From: Siphonodentalium dalli
Taxonomy: Eukaryota > Mollusca > Scaphopoda > Gadilida > Siphonodentaliidae
Direction: 5' to 3'
Length of the DNA: 64,000 bases
Assembly: GCA_032622095.1 (NCBI GenBank)
Contig: CP136066.1
Span: forward strand, 201,832,978-201,896,977
How positions within the stretch are numbered: the first letter of the stretch is position 1; each line of letters begins with the position of its first letter. Shown here piece after piece: positions 12,047 to 23,382 of this stretch. Below the pieces are notes generated by a model. That model saw nothing but the letters and a program-made list of their open reading frames with translations. It searched no databases and was not told the origin of the DNA. Both the position numbers and the translations under genes were made by a program.

Positions 12047-12437
12047 CCCTTTACCCAACAGAAGGGCCCTGTGCCAATGCATTCTCTTATATATGCGAGT
12101 CGACCATAGGTCGCCTCGCATATATAAGAGAATGCATTGGCTTAACACATTAAAAATTTAAAAATTGTTAAAGAATGAAAGAAAAAATGGTAAAAAGTAT
12201 TAAAAAAAGATTTTTTTTAGGCCAATGCATTCTCTTATATATGCGAGGCGACCTATGGTCGACTCGCATATATAAGAGAATGCATTGGCACAGGGCTAAC
12301 TGTAACTATCACAATGTGGTCAATGAGCCGGTTCCAATGATATCCATATGTGTATGGTTCTATTGAGACAGACCGAAGATATTTTAGGCTGTTGAAGCTT
12401 TATTTGGCCGGTTTTGGCCGGTTTGTTGGGTAAAGGG
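12047..12437. mobile_element. piggyBac-like MITE with two opposed palindromes
   Basis: TTAA at 12043-12046 and 12438-12441 flank 391 bp with 14-bp perfect inverted ends CCCTTTACCCAACA. Two 69-bp hairpins lie inside (about 12072-12140 and 12220-12289), and each hairpin is the reverse complement of the other. An AT-rich spacer separates them, followed by about 140 bp of single sequence. A sister copy lies at 22922-23378. The duplicate segment at 36650-36680 lacks the element and shows one near-TTAA (TGAA) there. Confidence 0.9.
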
Positions 12438-13039
12438 TTAAACAAAACGTGCTACATGAAAGACGCTATTTTATTTATATGGGATTTAATTCCTATCAGT
12501 TCGATGTGATAGAGGGACACCAAAATTAATTTGTTAAATTTTCAAGAACAAAATTATATTCGTTGGTATTTATACAGTATAGGTCCACTTTATCTGTCAT
12601 ACTTGGTTTTCAATATGTTTTTCAACAGAACAAAACAACCTGTTAAATTAGATTTCTTATGTTCTTAGTCCTGTAGGCTGCATATCGTGCGTATTTTATA
12701 CACATACAGCAACCTAAATCAAAAACAAAATACATTTCATAGAAATATTAGCCCCGAATCATGAATACATCTTTGAAGAGTGGATATTTTCTAACTCAAA
12801 CTCTGTAATTTTTATATTTGTTCTGCTTTTGTTGGACCCACCCTCAGTTTATTTTATTATATTATACATATTTTGCTTCATATATCCAGACATTTTAAAT
12901 AAAATGTTTTACTCACTAAATTGTTTTTTTTTGTACAGCCGCTATATACCGGACAACAAAACTATCTACAAAGAACACGTATAGTTCTTACCTTGTTGCC
13001 AGTTTTAGGCCATTTGAAAACAGAGCGCACATGGAGTAC

Positions 13040-14320
13040 AGTGGAGTACTTCATTTGATAATTAACGGTGAGACGCCCGTTTTGCATAAATCCAGACAAA
13101 ATGGCAAGATATTTTCAACAAGGTATTCCTCTGGTTCTGTCTGGTGAAAAATCTCGAATTTCATATGTCATCACCTTCATTGTATGTATAATCTCGGCAA
13201 GTATTAAGCGACGACAAAACAATGGATTGTAATACATGTAAGAGGCTGGAACTATTATTTTCGTTTTTGACCCTTTCGGTATCAATAACTGCTAAAAATA
13301 ATTAATAATTTCACACAACACTCCAATCACCAAATAGCTTATTGAAAGGAGGCTTCCTTGGTATTATACTGTTGAGTAGATTTTTAATTGCATAATATAG
13401 CATTATACTCCAATATATTATAATGAAGAATAAAGCAGTCACAAATGTTCCAGACCAATAAAAACAAATGTTGATATGCAGCGTGGTATACTCATGCAGG
13501 GAGCAACCAACATGAATTAGGCTATAGTGTTAAGAGTTATGGTGGTTCGCTTCAAATTAGTTTGAACCCATGACCCAGAACTCACCACAGCCCCATTTTG
13601 CATTGATCAACATGCATAACATAAATATTCTCAAATATAGAAAATAATTATGGGTAGTTGCCTTTAAAAATAAAACTAATCATTAGATTTCACGAATCCA
13701 GAATAAGTCTCATCTCATGATCTTCCGATATGATATCATGGATATATGAACTGCACATTTGAAAAAAAAATTATTTCACAGAAGTTCTAGTTCTTGGTAC
13801 CTGAAAACAATGAAATTTTTAGATATTGTTCATGCCATATAAGTGAAGTAAATGAGGTTATAATATCCAATGTTTCGATTGTTCTTAAATATTATATGAC
13901 AATAATCGCTTGTACCAAATTTCACAACGAAATTCCTAACAGATGTTGAGAGAGAAAAAACAAACAGTTTGAAAAACCAGGAAATTTTGGCAAAATGTAA
14001 ATCTGACCCTAAAGTGCAATGATCAACGTGTCATACTGTGCTACCCCTTTTCGTGTCTGCACACACCCTTGATATGTATCGTGGCTCTACTCTATTGAAA
14101 CTAGATGGATTATTGGTGTATGTATAACCCGGTCTTCCTAATAAGCTAGCTAGGGGAGAGCACTTGCCCCATATTTTAGTACCGGGATATAAAGTCTAGG
14201 CCTCACAAGGCGCATAGAAAGAACAAAACACAACTTCACATTATTATTCCTTTATATGTATATAGAATAACATCAGCTATGTCCACATCGTAATCATATA
14301 TCACATAAGTGCATAAAGTG
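13040..14320. other. No recognisable feature
   Basis: AT-rich intergenic sequence. I see no splice-flanked frame, RNA gene or repeat with a partner elsewhere in the window. Confidence 0.4.
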
Positions 14321-14649
14321 TATCGTCGGTGTGCTTCGGAAATGTCGTATAATAAAATTTGCCGCCAAAACTAAATTTTACAGGAGAGCAAAAAAACTCA
14401 ATAATTCTGCTTCTGTATGACCTACAACAATGTCGTCAGGCATGGAGACTAATTGATAGGCCCTCTATTCAATGGATATCATGGCTTATCGAGATACTGC
14501 CTTATATGGATATTAGAGCTCATACGACATTTCGGAATTATAAACAGATTATACGACATGTTTACGACAATTCGGATCTATTGTTCGTGAATGTCCGACA
14601 TCAGTCTGGAGTAAACTACATACCCACATATAAAAAATAGTGGTATCAG

Positions 14650-16680
14650 TATGAATCTGAGTGTATGTTTACATAGACTGGTCCGACATATACGACATTT
14701 CGACACTATGTCCGAACTATGATGGCTATTAATTATTCACACAATTCACACAATTCCAATGTAGGGAATGTTCTATAAACATTGGATGACAATGAATGTG
14801 TGTTTCTGTAACATTTTACGATCATATCAGAATACTGGGGTCCTCAATTAAGCTAAATAATGGTTGTGTACCCACAATGCTGAGATAATGTGATGTTACC
14901 AATTCCTATTACATCCAATACGTAATTTAGATATGACCATTTACACTTAATTATGAAACTAACCAGAATGACAAGTGTATTATATAGCAGACGATGGACG
15001 ACAACCCATAACCACTGCATGTTCATTATGGGTAATCCCGAAAGCGTGTACACATTCAGATGGGTCATGGTAAATTAGCAGACTGACAATCATTGGTATT
15101 ATCCACGCATTCATTATGAATCAGTTGGAATAATTGGAATGACGTTTTGTTCAAATTGAATGAAGTATTAATATTGACAATACCAATTTAAACAAATAAT
15201 AATAAAGTATCGATAATCTGACACACACGGAAATCCTTCCTCGTGTCTATGCACTTAAAATTAGTAATATCAGTTTGAAACTATATAATCACAATAACAT
15301 CGAAAGCATTATATTGCTCATGTCAGTGCTATATTAGCCTATATTGTTTTAGACATGAGTTAATCTATCGTAGAATGCATGGTAGTCAGATGGGATTATT
15401 TGCTTTAAATCCTGTAAATCTCCGTAAATTTTAGTACATGATCGAAAACTGCTTTAAATTGCATAAAATGTGCCCATTACCCTAACCTTAAACGCAACCG
15501 TGTCTATATGAAATGAAACGTTTGGTGGTTTGGTCAGGGCGAATATTGTTGATTAATGAACATATTTTATACGATAAAGCATGATATTTTAAGCATGATA
15601 TATTCTAATTAACTAGTTTACATAAATTACCATCAGAGGGAAATGAATGTTTTCATCTTATTACACAATATTGCGGTCACAAATTAATGGTTGCTATAAG
15701 GTATACACATCAGGTACTAATTCCTGCGTGTTGTTTTACAAAATTGGTTCATTTAACGGATATATTGGCAATCGTAATCATATATACACACATGAAATGA
15801 CTGATTATGTATGAATAAACGTCTAATAAACACACGATTTGTATTATTAGTATCACCAATGCATGGGCTCAAATGAGGGCGTATTTGATTGTCATTCTCA
15901 ATGTGGCAGTCAAAGTCTTATTGTATATTATTCATAAACTTTACATTTTGATCTCTGGTTACGTCATCTGTTGCAAAAAGCATTTGTTGGGATTTATTGG
16001 TACCAGTGGGTAACTACATAACAGCATACTACGTGTAGAAATCAGATAAACATCATAGCGATCGTATATGACAAACATTACCAACCTTGCTGACATTAGA
16101 CCAGGCGGATACACCAGAAACCCAATTTATATGACTTAAAATAATATTATGCTAACAACATATGTATCCTGTTAATTGAACATCATAAGACTACATTAAC
16201 AGCACCAACACGTCCACCAACTGGAGTTATTTGTGTTATGGCTGGGTATACACTGCTGTAGATCTGTATACAGATTTGTATGAAGTCACGTGTCGCGCAT
16301 TACTGTGATCACAACATAATTACCAATATTGAACGCGCGCTGATCAGTAATTTGGTAATTGACAATTCATTACGAGTCGTGTCAGTTTAGGCCAGACATA
16401 AAAATGGATCAACTATCAGCAGACAACAGCGATTTGGTATGTGCCGCATGTATTTAAAGTGCATCCTTATACCACTTGATAATGGTTCGAAGAAAGAATG
16501 CAAATCGCATAGGAATACATAATAAACAACCGTGTGCACAAATAGAGAGGCACCCATATAGCTTTAGATGGCGATTCCACCAATATTTAGGATTTCAGGT
16601 GATCATCTATATATCTTTAGGTCTCCTGTTTGACACCATCTGGGCGGTGGCCATTTTGGATCTGTATCCACCCTACAACA
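14650..16680. other. Interior of the 4.8-kb unit, no gene recognised
   Basis: AT-rich sequence lacking credible exons, apart from a weak ATG-plus-donor at 16404-16436 that I did not accept. A GGTGGCCATTTTGGATC phrase near 16646 belongs to the dispersed GCCATCTTGG-type repeats. Confidence 0.4.
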
Positions 16681-16689
16681 CCCTTTATT

Positions 16690-17095
16690 TGACCAACTGT
16701 ATTAAAAATTCCAACTGATGACAATTCCAATGACAATGTTGGCCAAATGTAGGACAATATTGTTTTCTTAAATTAACTAGAAGTTTTTGACTGGCCACGG
16801 GGAGGGACCAGGACACAATCTTTCCAAGTGTTGGAAATTTCCAACCTGACACCTACCCCTATGATAAGGTTGGAAAACTTCCAGCTGATCGATGGCCATT
16901 CCAGCCTAACATTTTTATAAAAAGTAGGATATTACGCAGATATTGGTACGAAAACAATACCCCCCCCCCAATAAAATGTTTGAAAATCAAACTAAAAGAT
17001 AATTTTCAACCTATTGTTGGTTTGGAAATTACAAATAATGTTGTGTTAGGTATGAAATTTCCAACTATTGAAAACTTTGACCAAAGTTTCCATCC
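16690..17095. repeat. Dispersed copy of the GTTGGAAATTTCCAAC repeat
   Basis: It matches 11328-11620 in order: TTCCAACTGATGACAATTCC, the ACAATATTGTTTTCTTAAAT segment, GGGAGGGACCAGGACACA, GTGTTGGAAATTTCC. It is non-coding. Confidence 0.8.
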
Positions 17096-17559
17096 CTGTC
17101 CGTGTTCAATATTCGAAATACACGGGTTGAAATGACAACGAACACTAAAACACATTCGCCAAGCCCGAGTAATCAAAACAGGTTTGCCTGTCGCAATGCT
17201 TCGGCGATGACCGTGACGTATATCGGACACGATTTTTGCTCACACGAACTAATACCGTTTTCTTTCTGTGTGCATTTCTATATCAACCCGTTTACACTAG
17301 TCTGCGTGTTGATCTGTGTACAGTTCTATAGCAATGTAAATGCACCCTCTACCATTAAAGATGACATTCAGTTGATCGTTGATTTGCATTTTCATGATCG
17401 TGTCGTGACAGTTTGCCATCATCAATGCTCTAATCAGAACAATTTTTATACGTTCAGATAGTGTGTTCTAATATCTTCAAAATGACTCATAAATCATTAA
17501 TATCCAATTTAAATAAGATAATGTGTATGTCAATACCATTTCCACTACCCATAACGATC

Positions 17560-18520
17560 GGGCGTATATGGGGCGCCATCTCTTCAAATATTCGTTTTCG
17601 GAGATATCTCATTGGATCCAAGCAGATATCTGCTCGCATTATGGATATATCTCATCGGTTTCAAGGAGATATCTGCTTGGAATATGGAGATATCTCCTCG
17701 GAAATATTTTCAAGGAGATATCTCCTTGAAACCTAAGAGATATCTCCATAATGCGAGCAGATATCTGCTTGGATCCAAGGAGATATCTCCTTGGGTCCAA
17801 GCAGATATATGCTCGCATTATGGAGATATCTCCTTGAAATATGTTCAAGGAGATATCTCCTTGGATCCAAACAGATATCTGCTCGCATTATGGAGATATC
17901 TGCTTGAAAAATATTTCAAGGAGATATCTCCATTTTCCGAGCATGATATCTGCTTGGATGTATTTCGATCATAGATATATGTACTGTGGAAAAATCATTA
18001 ATATTTCATGGCCGCGGTTTTCCAAGGAGATATCTCCATAATCCAAGCAGATATGTGCTAGGAATATTTTCAAGGAGATATCTGCTTGGAATATGGAGAT
18101 ATCTCCTTGGGTCCAAGGAGATATCTCGTTGAAAACTATTTCAAGGAGATATCTACATAATCTGAGCAGATATCTGCTTGGATCCAACGAGATATCTCCT
18201 TGGATCCGAGCAAATATCTGCTTGGATTATGGAGATATCTCATCGGTTTCAAGGAGATATCTCGTTGGAAATATTTCAAGCAGATATCTCGTAGTTTCGA
18301 GGAGATAACTCCTATGATCCAATGAGATATCTCCATAATCCAAGCAGATATCTCCTTGGATCCAAGGAGATATCTTCACAATGGACCATATTCCAAGCAA
18401 ATATCTGCTAGGAATTGCAATTCCAAGGAGATATCTCCTCGAAACCGAGGTGATATCTCCGAATTACGAGGAGATATCTCCGAAAACGAATATTTGCAAG
18501 GATGGCGCCCCATAGGCGTA
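17560..18520. mobile_element. Foldback element packed with GATATC palindromes
   Basis: Inverted ends of about 45 bp (TATGGGGCGCCATC, then CAAATATTCGTTTTCGGAGA) bracket about 890 bp made almost entirely of variants of AAGGAGATATCTCCTTGG and AAGCAGATATCTGCTTGG. By my count there are about 30 GATATC sites. Because each unit is its own reverse complement, all frames stay open and give repetitive peptides (RYLL, GDIS, EISP); these are not genes. Units are separated by TTGGATCCAAG, also a palindrome, so the array can fold in many registers. I have no functional assignment. Confidence 0.85.
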
Positions 18521-19149
18521 AACATAAAATTTAACAAGATATTTCGTGAACGGTATAATGTTATATTAGGCTATATACAAATAATAAATATGTTGAATAG
18601 TGGGGTGTTGGGGCATGGGAGCATGGGAACACGTCCAACCTGGTCCGCCATGACTGGCTATGAAAGCTATAAACTGAAAATATTAGAATTATTTATCTAA
18701 ATGAATACATACATAAACATAATTGGACAATTAGGCTGGATTTGTTAATGGTGGTGTATATATACACATGTTGGGCTTACAATTATGATTAATAATCACA
18801 TATTTTAAGTTCTAGTCGTGGGATTGGTCGCTTTCAAACGATGTTTGGTCGCTTTCAAATGATGGGACGTAATTCCGAAATGACGTATAACACCATGCAG
18901 TCAACTAATATAATTCAGAAATGTCGTATAACTTATACGACATTTCGGAAGCACAAGAAATTGACCAATCAAAAAAATGCATAATAAGAACACGTCATTA
19001 ATTTTTTCTAGGAGGGGCTTTCTAGCCAGGATTGAATTTTTCCCGCTGTAGTCGATGACGTAGAATCCGATTCTGCAATAAAAATATTTCGCGCCAAAAT
19101 GACAAAAATCGCAGTATACGACATTTCCGAAGCACACCGACGGTATATG

Positions 19150-20540
19150 CATTTATATAGTCCAATGAGGGATCAACAATCCATGTGTGTATATATCTGA
19201 ATACTCAACTACTCAAAGACTGACTGTAAAGAACTGGGCCGGGAGATTATTCTGGTGGCCAGATCTTGAGCAAAGCTAGGCACTAGATCTTAAAAAGAGA
19301 TAAGTAGAAATTGGTGCAGGTGGCTTAAATTGGGCTAATGGGAAATTGGCGGGGAAACCAAAGTGTATAGAATAAGTATTATCCTTTACTGTTGCCATGC
19401 ATAATTATTTACTTGCTTGGGCTGGCTTTATTTATATGAGTGATGTAATTAGATCAGCTCCAACTTTGGCACAATGCTTCCATACAATTTCGGCTTACAC
19501 ACACTATTGGCTTCTGCAGACACATATGTTAGATATTAACACTGCCTCCTTCACACACATATATACTATATATTATATTTAACACTGCCACATATGCATG
19601 GAAGCTGTCCTTCTGGTCCTTGTCTCACGGATATATCGGTACATATATTACAGTCTCATCTGGTTGTTCTGAGCAAGCTGCAAAACAGAGTTCAGTCCCC
19701 TCGCTACGTTATGTCTGACCGCTGCCGGCATGTGTATTTTTTTAATTAAATTTAACATTTTTATTGAAGTTTTTTGTCAGTTATAGTTCATTCTGGCTTG
19801 AGCTAGACAATTTTCTAATGATTTTGAACAGTTCTGTTTCTCAAAATAATGCAGAATAAATTGTAACCTACAAAAGTCTCAAATAAATAAATGAGTGATT
19901 TCTTCACATTACGTGTCGGTCCTGACAGCGGTAATTAAGTCTTGTGTAGGGACTGAACTCTGCATGGAGCTTGTATTTCTGAGTAGTTCTTTCTTGGCTG
20001 AAACCGAGAGTGCTGTTCTCACCAGGGGCCAATACTATAAAAAATGAACACATGTAATTTACAAGAGGGTACACTTTCCAGTATTATAATACTGCACGTC
20101 GTATGTGGTTTATTTCTATTGGATTCTTTTTACTAATACTTCATCTTCGCACAATATCGACAAAAGCGGCATATGGCTATAAACCACTTAATTCCATTTT
20201 AACCGTCTGTATATGCATGTAAGCTTTATAGTATTGGCCCAAGTTGTGTTCACAACTTACTGGATATTCAAGCTCAAGCAAACTACTAGACGGCCCTGCA
20301 TGTCACCTGGTTTTTTTTATCCTTTCTGTGTCACGTTTGACAAAAATGTCAGCTTTAGTAAACACTTGTATCACGGTCGTCCAAGTTTGGACTATAGTTT
20401 TCCAGCTGATGAGCCACCCACCATGCACCTAGCCTATTTGTCTACGCAATTTTTCTTTTACCCCACCCGACTCAAAGTAAAACATTTCACTAGAACGGAC
20501 TATAGTAATAATATATTAACCAGAATATGTAATATTTGAA
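19150..20540. other. Intergenic, one imperfect inverted repeat
   Basis: 19683-19735 and 19920-19985 are imperfect inverted partners (CAGAGTTCAGTCCC against GGGACTGAACTCTG), suggesting a decayed foldback of about 300 bp. The rest shows no gene or repeat. Confidence 0.45.
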
Positions 20541-20550
20541 ATTGGTTTTA

Positions 20551-20805
20551 CCCTTCCATGACTGGAGTTTCCTGAAGTTTTGCGAAAACCCTGTACTAAT
20601 GCCTTCTCTTATATATGCGAGTTTCCCATCGTGAGCCTCGCATATATAAGAGAATAGAGTGGCCTAATATTATTTATCTTGACCTTATAGGCCAGTGCAT
20701 TCTCGTATATATGCGAGGCTCCATGTGGGTAACTCTCATTTATAAGAGAATGCCCAGGCACAGGGTTTTCAATGCTGCACCAGCACATCTCCCGAAATGA
20801 AAGGG
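20551..20805. mobile_element. piggyBac-like MITE, CCCTTCCA subfamily
   Basis: The right target TTAA lies at 20806-20809; the left flank is TTTA. Ends CCCTTCCATGACTGGAG and CTCCCGAAATGAAAGGG are imperfect inverts. The body has two diverged TTCTCTTATATATGCGAG hairpins, parallel to the 12047 and 22922 elements, so both subfamilies share the double-hairpin plan. Confidence 0.8.
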
Positions 20806-20809
20806 TTAA

Positions 20810-21470
20810 CGATCCACGATCCGATTTGGCACCAAATTATTAAAACCATCTTAATTTTTTTTTAAATAATTTTTATTCTAATCAAAAACATGAAAATCCA
20901 CAAAAGCATCCATCAGTTTCACTTTGAAATCGAGTACAATTATCACAACTGAGAACGCTCTGCGTGTTGTGAGGAAACGAAAGCATTAACGACCTTTATC
21001 CGAGACGATCATTGAAACTTTTGCTAGCCTGACAATTATTTTAAATCTTGTTAAAGCTTTCCCATTTGGAAGTTGATATCAGAACCTCATATAGTTATTA
21101 GTGGGCTCGTTGGTACGTTCTGATTATGGTGTGGTATATACATGGTATGTTTTTAATAATGGTGTCAAAATCAGACTGTGGATCTTTAATTATATTTTAT
21201 TATATTTATACATGTACGTGTCTATATATGAACCAAACAGGGACGTGGTATTGTGGATTCTTATTTCTGATTGTGCAAAAGCCGTCACATGATACTTCGA
21301 GAAAAAGTCATACTCGACTCTGAAAGTTTCCAGGAGTTCCGAACGTAATATTGGAATAGAATCGAGTCCAATATGCATTTTCGAGTCCAATAAGACTTTT
21401 ATAAAAGTTATCGGGTCTCCGGGTGACGTCACGAAGTAATTCTAATCACAACGTAGTAACTCAATGTTTG
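20810..21470. other. No recognisable gene
   Basis: Mostly AT-rich. GAGTCCAATA phrases at 21361-21400 resemble parts of the adjacent foldback, so its boundary may lie further left than I drew it. Confidence 0.4.
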
Positions 21471-21847
21471 GTACAGTATGCGTGTTATTGTACGAGTCCA
21501 AAGACACAAAACGTCAAAACGCAGTAATTAACTCTATGGAAAAGTGAATCAGTGAAATTGCGATGGATAATACACATGGCATTATACAATATTATGTACA
21601 GTATGTGTTTTCTTGTACACCTCCAGGTTGTGGTGAAAAGTCATTTTGGACGAGGCATGCAGCGTCTCGTCCAATATGACTTTTCACCACAACCTGGACG
21701 AGTACAAGAAAAACTCATACTGTAGTTAACATTGCATAATGCCATTCTTATTATAAATCACAATTTCACTGATTCACTTGTAAATAACGTTACTCCTTTT
21801 TGACGTTTTGTGTTTTTGAACTCGTACAATAAAAACACATACTGTAC
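21471..21847. mobile_element. Foldback MITE, 377 bp
   Basis: The left half and right half are reverse complements with scattered differences. Ends are GTACAGTATG and CATACTGTAC, and the loop is near 21662 (GACGAGGCATGCAGCGTCTCGTC). Inner copies of TACAGTATG and AGTACAAGAA give a second pair of ends inside the arm, suggesting two nested foldbacks. Non-coding. Confidence 0.85.
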
Positions 21848-21965
21848 ACAATATTGTATAATAACATTATAATACGGCATAGTCTATTATTCATTTGGAG
21901 GGATGTTTATTTCATAATGGATAGAAAGTCACGAAAGTCTGTAAAACAACTATGATCAACAAGTA

Positions 21966-22455
21966 CATGTAAATAAATAAAATACAGGTAAAATTAAATA
22001 AAATACAGGTAAAATAAATAAAAAACAGGTAAAAATAGATCAAATACAGGTAAAATTAAATAAAATACAGGTAAAAATAGATCAAATACAGGTAAAAATT
22101 AAATAAAATACAGGTAAAAATAAATAAAATACAGGTAAAAAAAAACAGGTAAAATTAAATAAAATACAAAATACAGGTAAAAATAGATAAAATACAGGTA
22201 ACATTAAATAACATACAGGTAAAAATAGATAAAATACAGGTAAAATTAAATTAAATACAGGTAAAAATAGATAAAATACAGGTAAAATTAAATAAAATAC
22301 AGGTACAAATAAATAAAATACAGTTAAAAATAGATAAAATACAGGTAAAATAAAATACAGGTAAAAATAGATAAAATACAGGTAAAATTAAATAAAATAC
22401 AGGTAAAAATAGATATATGTACAGGTAAAAATAAATCAAATACAGGTCAAAATAA
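21966..22455. repeat. AT-rich minisatellite, about 16-21-bp unit
   Basis: Roughly 25 tandem units of ATAAAATACAGGTAAAA, followed by either ATTA or ATAGAT. The two unit types tend to alternate. The reverse strand reads as an artefactual open frame of FTCIL-like repeats. A 30-bp fragment of the satellite-founder MITE (inverse of ATCCCTCCAAATGAATAATA) lies just upstream at 21885-21915. Confidence 0.9.
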
Positions 22456-22921
22456 ATTTAAAAACATTCTATTATTATCAATAAATTTACAATAACGATA
22501 ATTCGTATATCATAACCAGTGTTATGTAAATAATATCGTCACAAATACACTACCAATCAAATTCCAAATAATCCAAAAAAAATATATAAAAATAAATTAG
22601 TCCAACAAAACGCAAGTGTGTGAACATTGGTAAATATCAAAGCATTGAAAAGTATTCTGAAATACCAGATTTAGACTTACATAATTGAAATACCTGCTCG
22701 ATCAGTGATGTTTGTTGATAAATCGCTGTAACAGTAATGTTTAAATTACAATGATTTTTATCATGGGAATAACGCCATCGGAGAATATTTAATTTCAATA
22801 TCAGAACAAACTCGATTTATTTTCACTTCTTTATGATGATCAATTTATAGACTTCTGATATCTCACATCTACCAACTGTCACGTGACAGTCTTAGGGGTC
22901 TACCATTATCACATTGTTTAA

Positions 22922-23378
22922 CCCTTTACCCAACAGAACGGCCCTGTGCCAATGCATTCTCTTATATATGCGAGTCGACCATAGGTCGCCTCGCATATAT
23001 AAGAGAATGCATTGGCTTAACACATATTAAAAATGATAAAATTGTCAAAGAATGTAGAAAAATATTATAAAAATTGTTAAAAAATGTAAGAAAAAATTAT
23101 AAAATTGTTAAAGAATGTAAGAAAAAATGGTAAAAAGTGTTAAAAAAAGAATTTGTTTAGGCCAATGCATTCTCTTATATATGCGAGGCGACCTATGGTC
23201 GACTCGCATATATAAGAGAATTCATTGGCACATGGCATAACTATAACCATCACAATGTCGTCAATGAACCAGTTCCAATGATATCCATATTCGCATGGTG
23301 TTATTGAGACAGACCGAAGATATTTTAGGCTGTTGAAGCTTTATTTGGGCGTTTTTGGCCGGTTTGTTGGGTAAAGGG
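22922..23378. mobile_element. piggyBac-like MITE with two opposed palindromes
   Basis: TTAA at 22918-22921 and 23379-23382; inverted ends CCCTTTACCCAACA. Same structure as 12047-12437 and nearly the same sequence outside the AT spacer, where this copy has extra repeats of a TAAAATTGTTAAAGAATGT unit (23035-23130), which accounts for the 66-bp length difference. Both copies look young. Confidence 0.9.
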
Positions 23379-23382
23379 TTAA

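Larger units (their letters stand above)
10500..13040. other. Segmental duplication, copy 1
   Basis: After removal of local insertions this stretch matches 35800-36985, then 41590-41680, then parts of 44927-45366 in the same order and orientation. Shared landmarks include GTAACGGGCATCAT, GGTTGTGTTCCTGAAGTAT, ACGTGCTACATGAAAGACG, TTTAGGCCATTTGAAAACAG. No exon-like sequence is preserved in either copy. It begins just past the stop codon of the small gene. Confidence 0.75.
14324..19142. mobile_element. 4.8-kb unit with 28-bp perfect terminal inverted repeats
   Basis: Both ends read CGTCGGTGTGCTTCGGAAAT plus GTCGTATA inward (14324-14351 and its complement at 19115-19142), flanked by GTAT on both sides (14320-14323, 19143-19146), a plausible 4-bp target duplication. 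The motif ATACGACATTTCGGAA recurs in both subterminal zones (14522, about 14685, 18868, 18900-18960), as transposase-binding repeats do. No frame inside resembles a transposase; the 93-residue frame at 14359-14640 overlaps the subterminal motifs and is probably incidental. The interior carries the foldback at 17560-18520. I cannot assign a superfamily. Confidence 0.65.

Noticed and set aside
14359..14640. 93-residue frame after the left end of the 4.8-kb unit
   Set aside because: It runs through the subterminal ATACGACATTTCGG motifs and resembles no transposase.
16404..16436. Possible first exon (ATG with good context and a GTATGT donor)
   Set aside because: No downstream exon in a matching phase could be found.
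17102..17461. 119-residue open frame
   Set aside because: No motif or splice context; composition like the surrounding intergenic DNA.
17612..18336. Open frames with repeated RYLL/GDIS/EISP peptides on both strands
   Set aside because: They are produced by the self-complementary GATATC units; every frame is open for the same reason.
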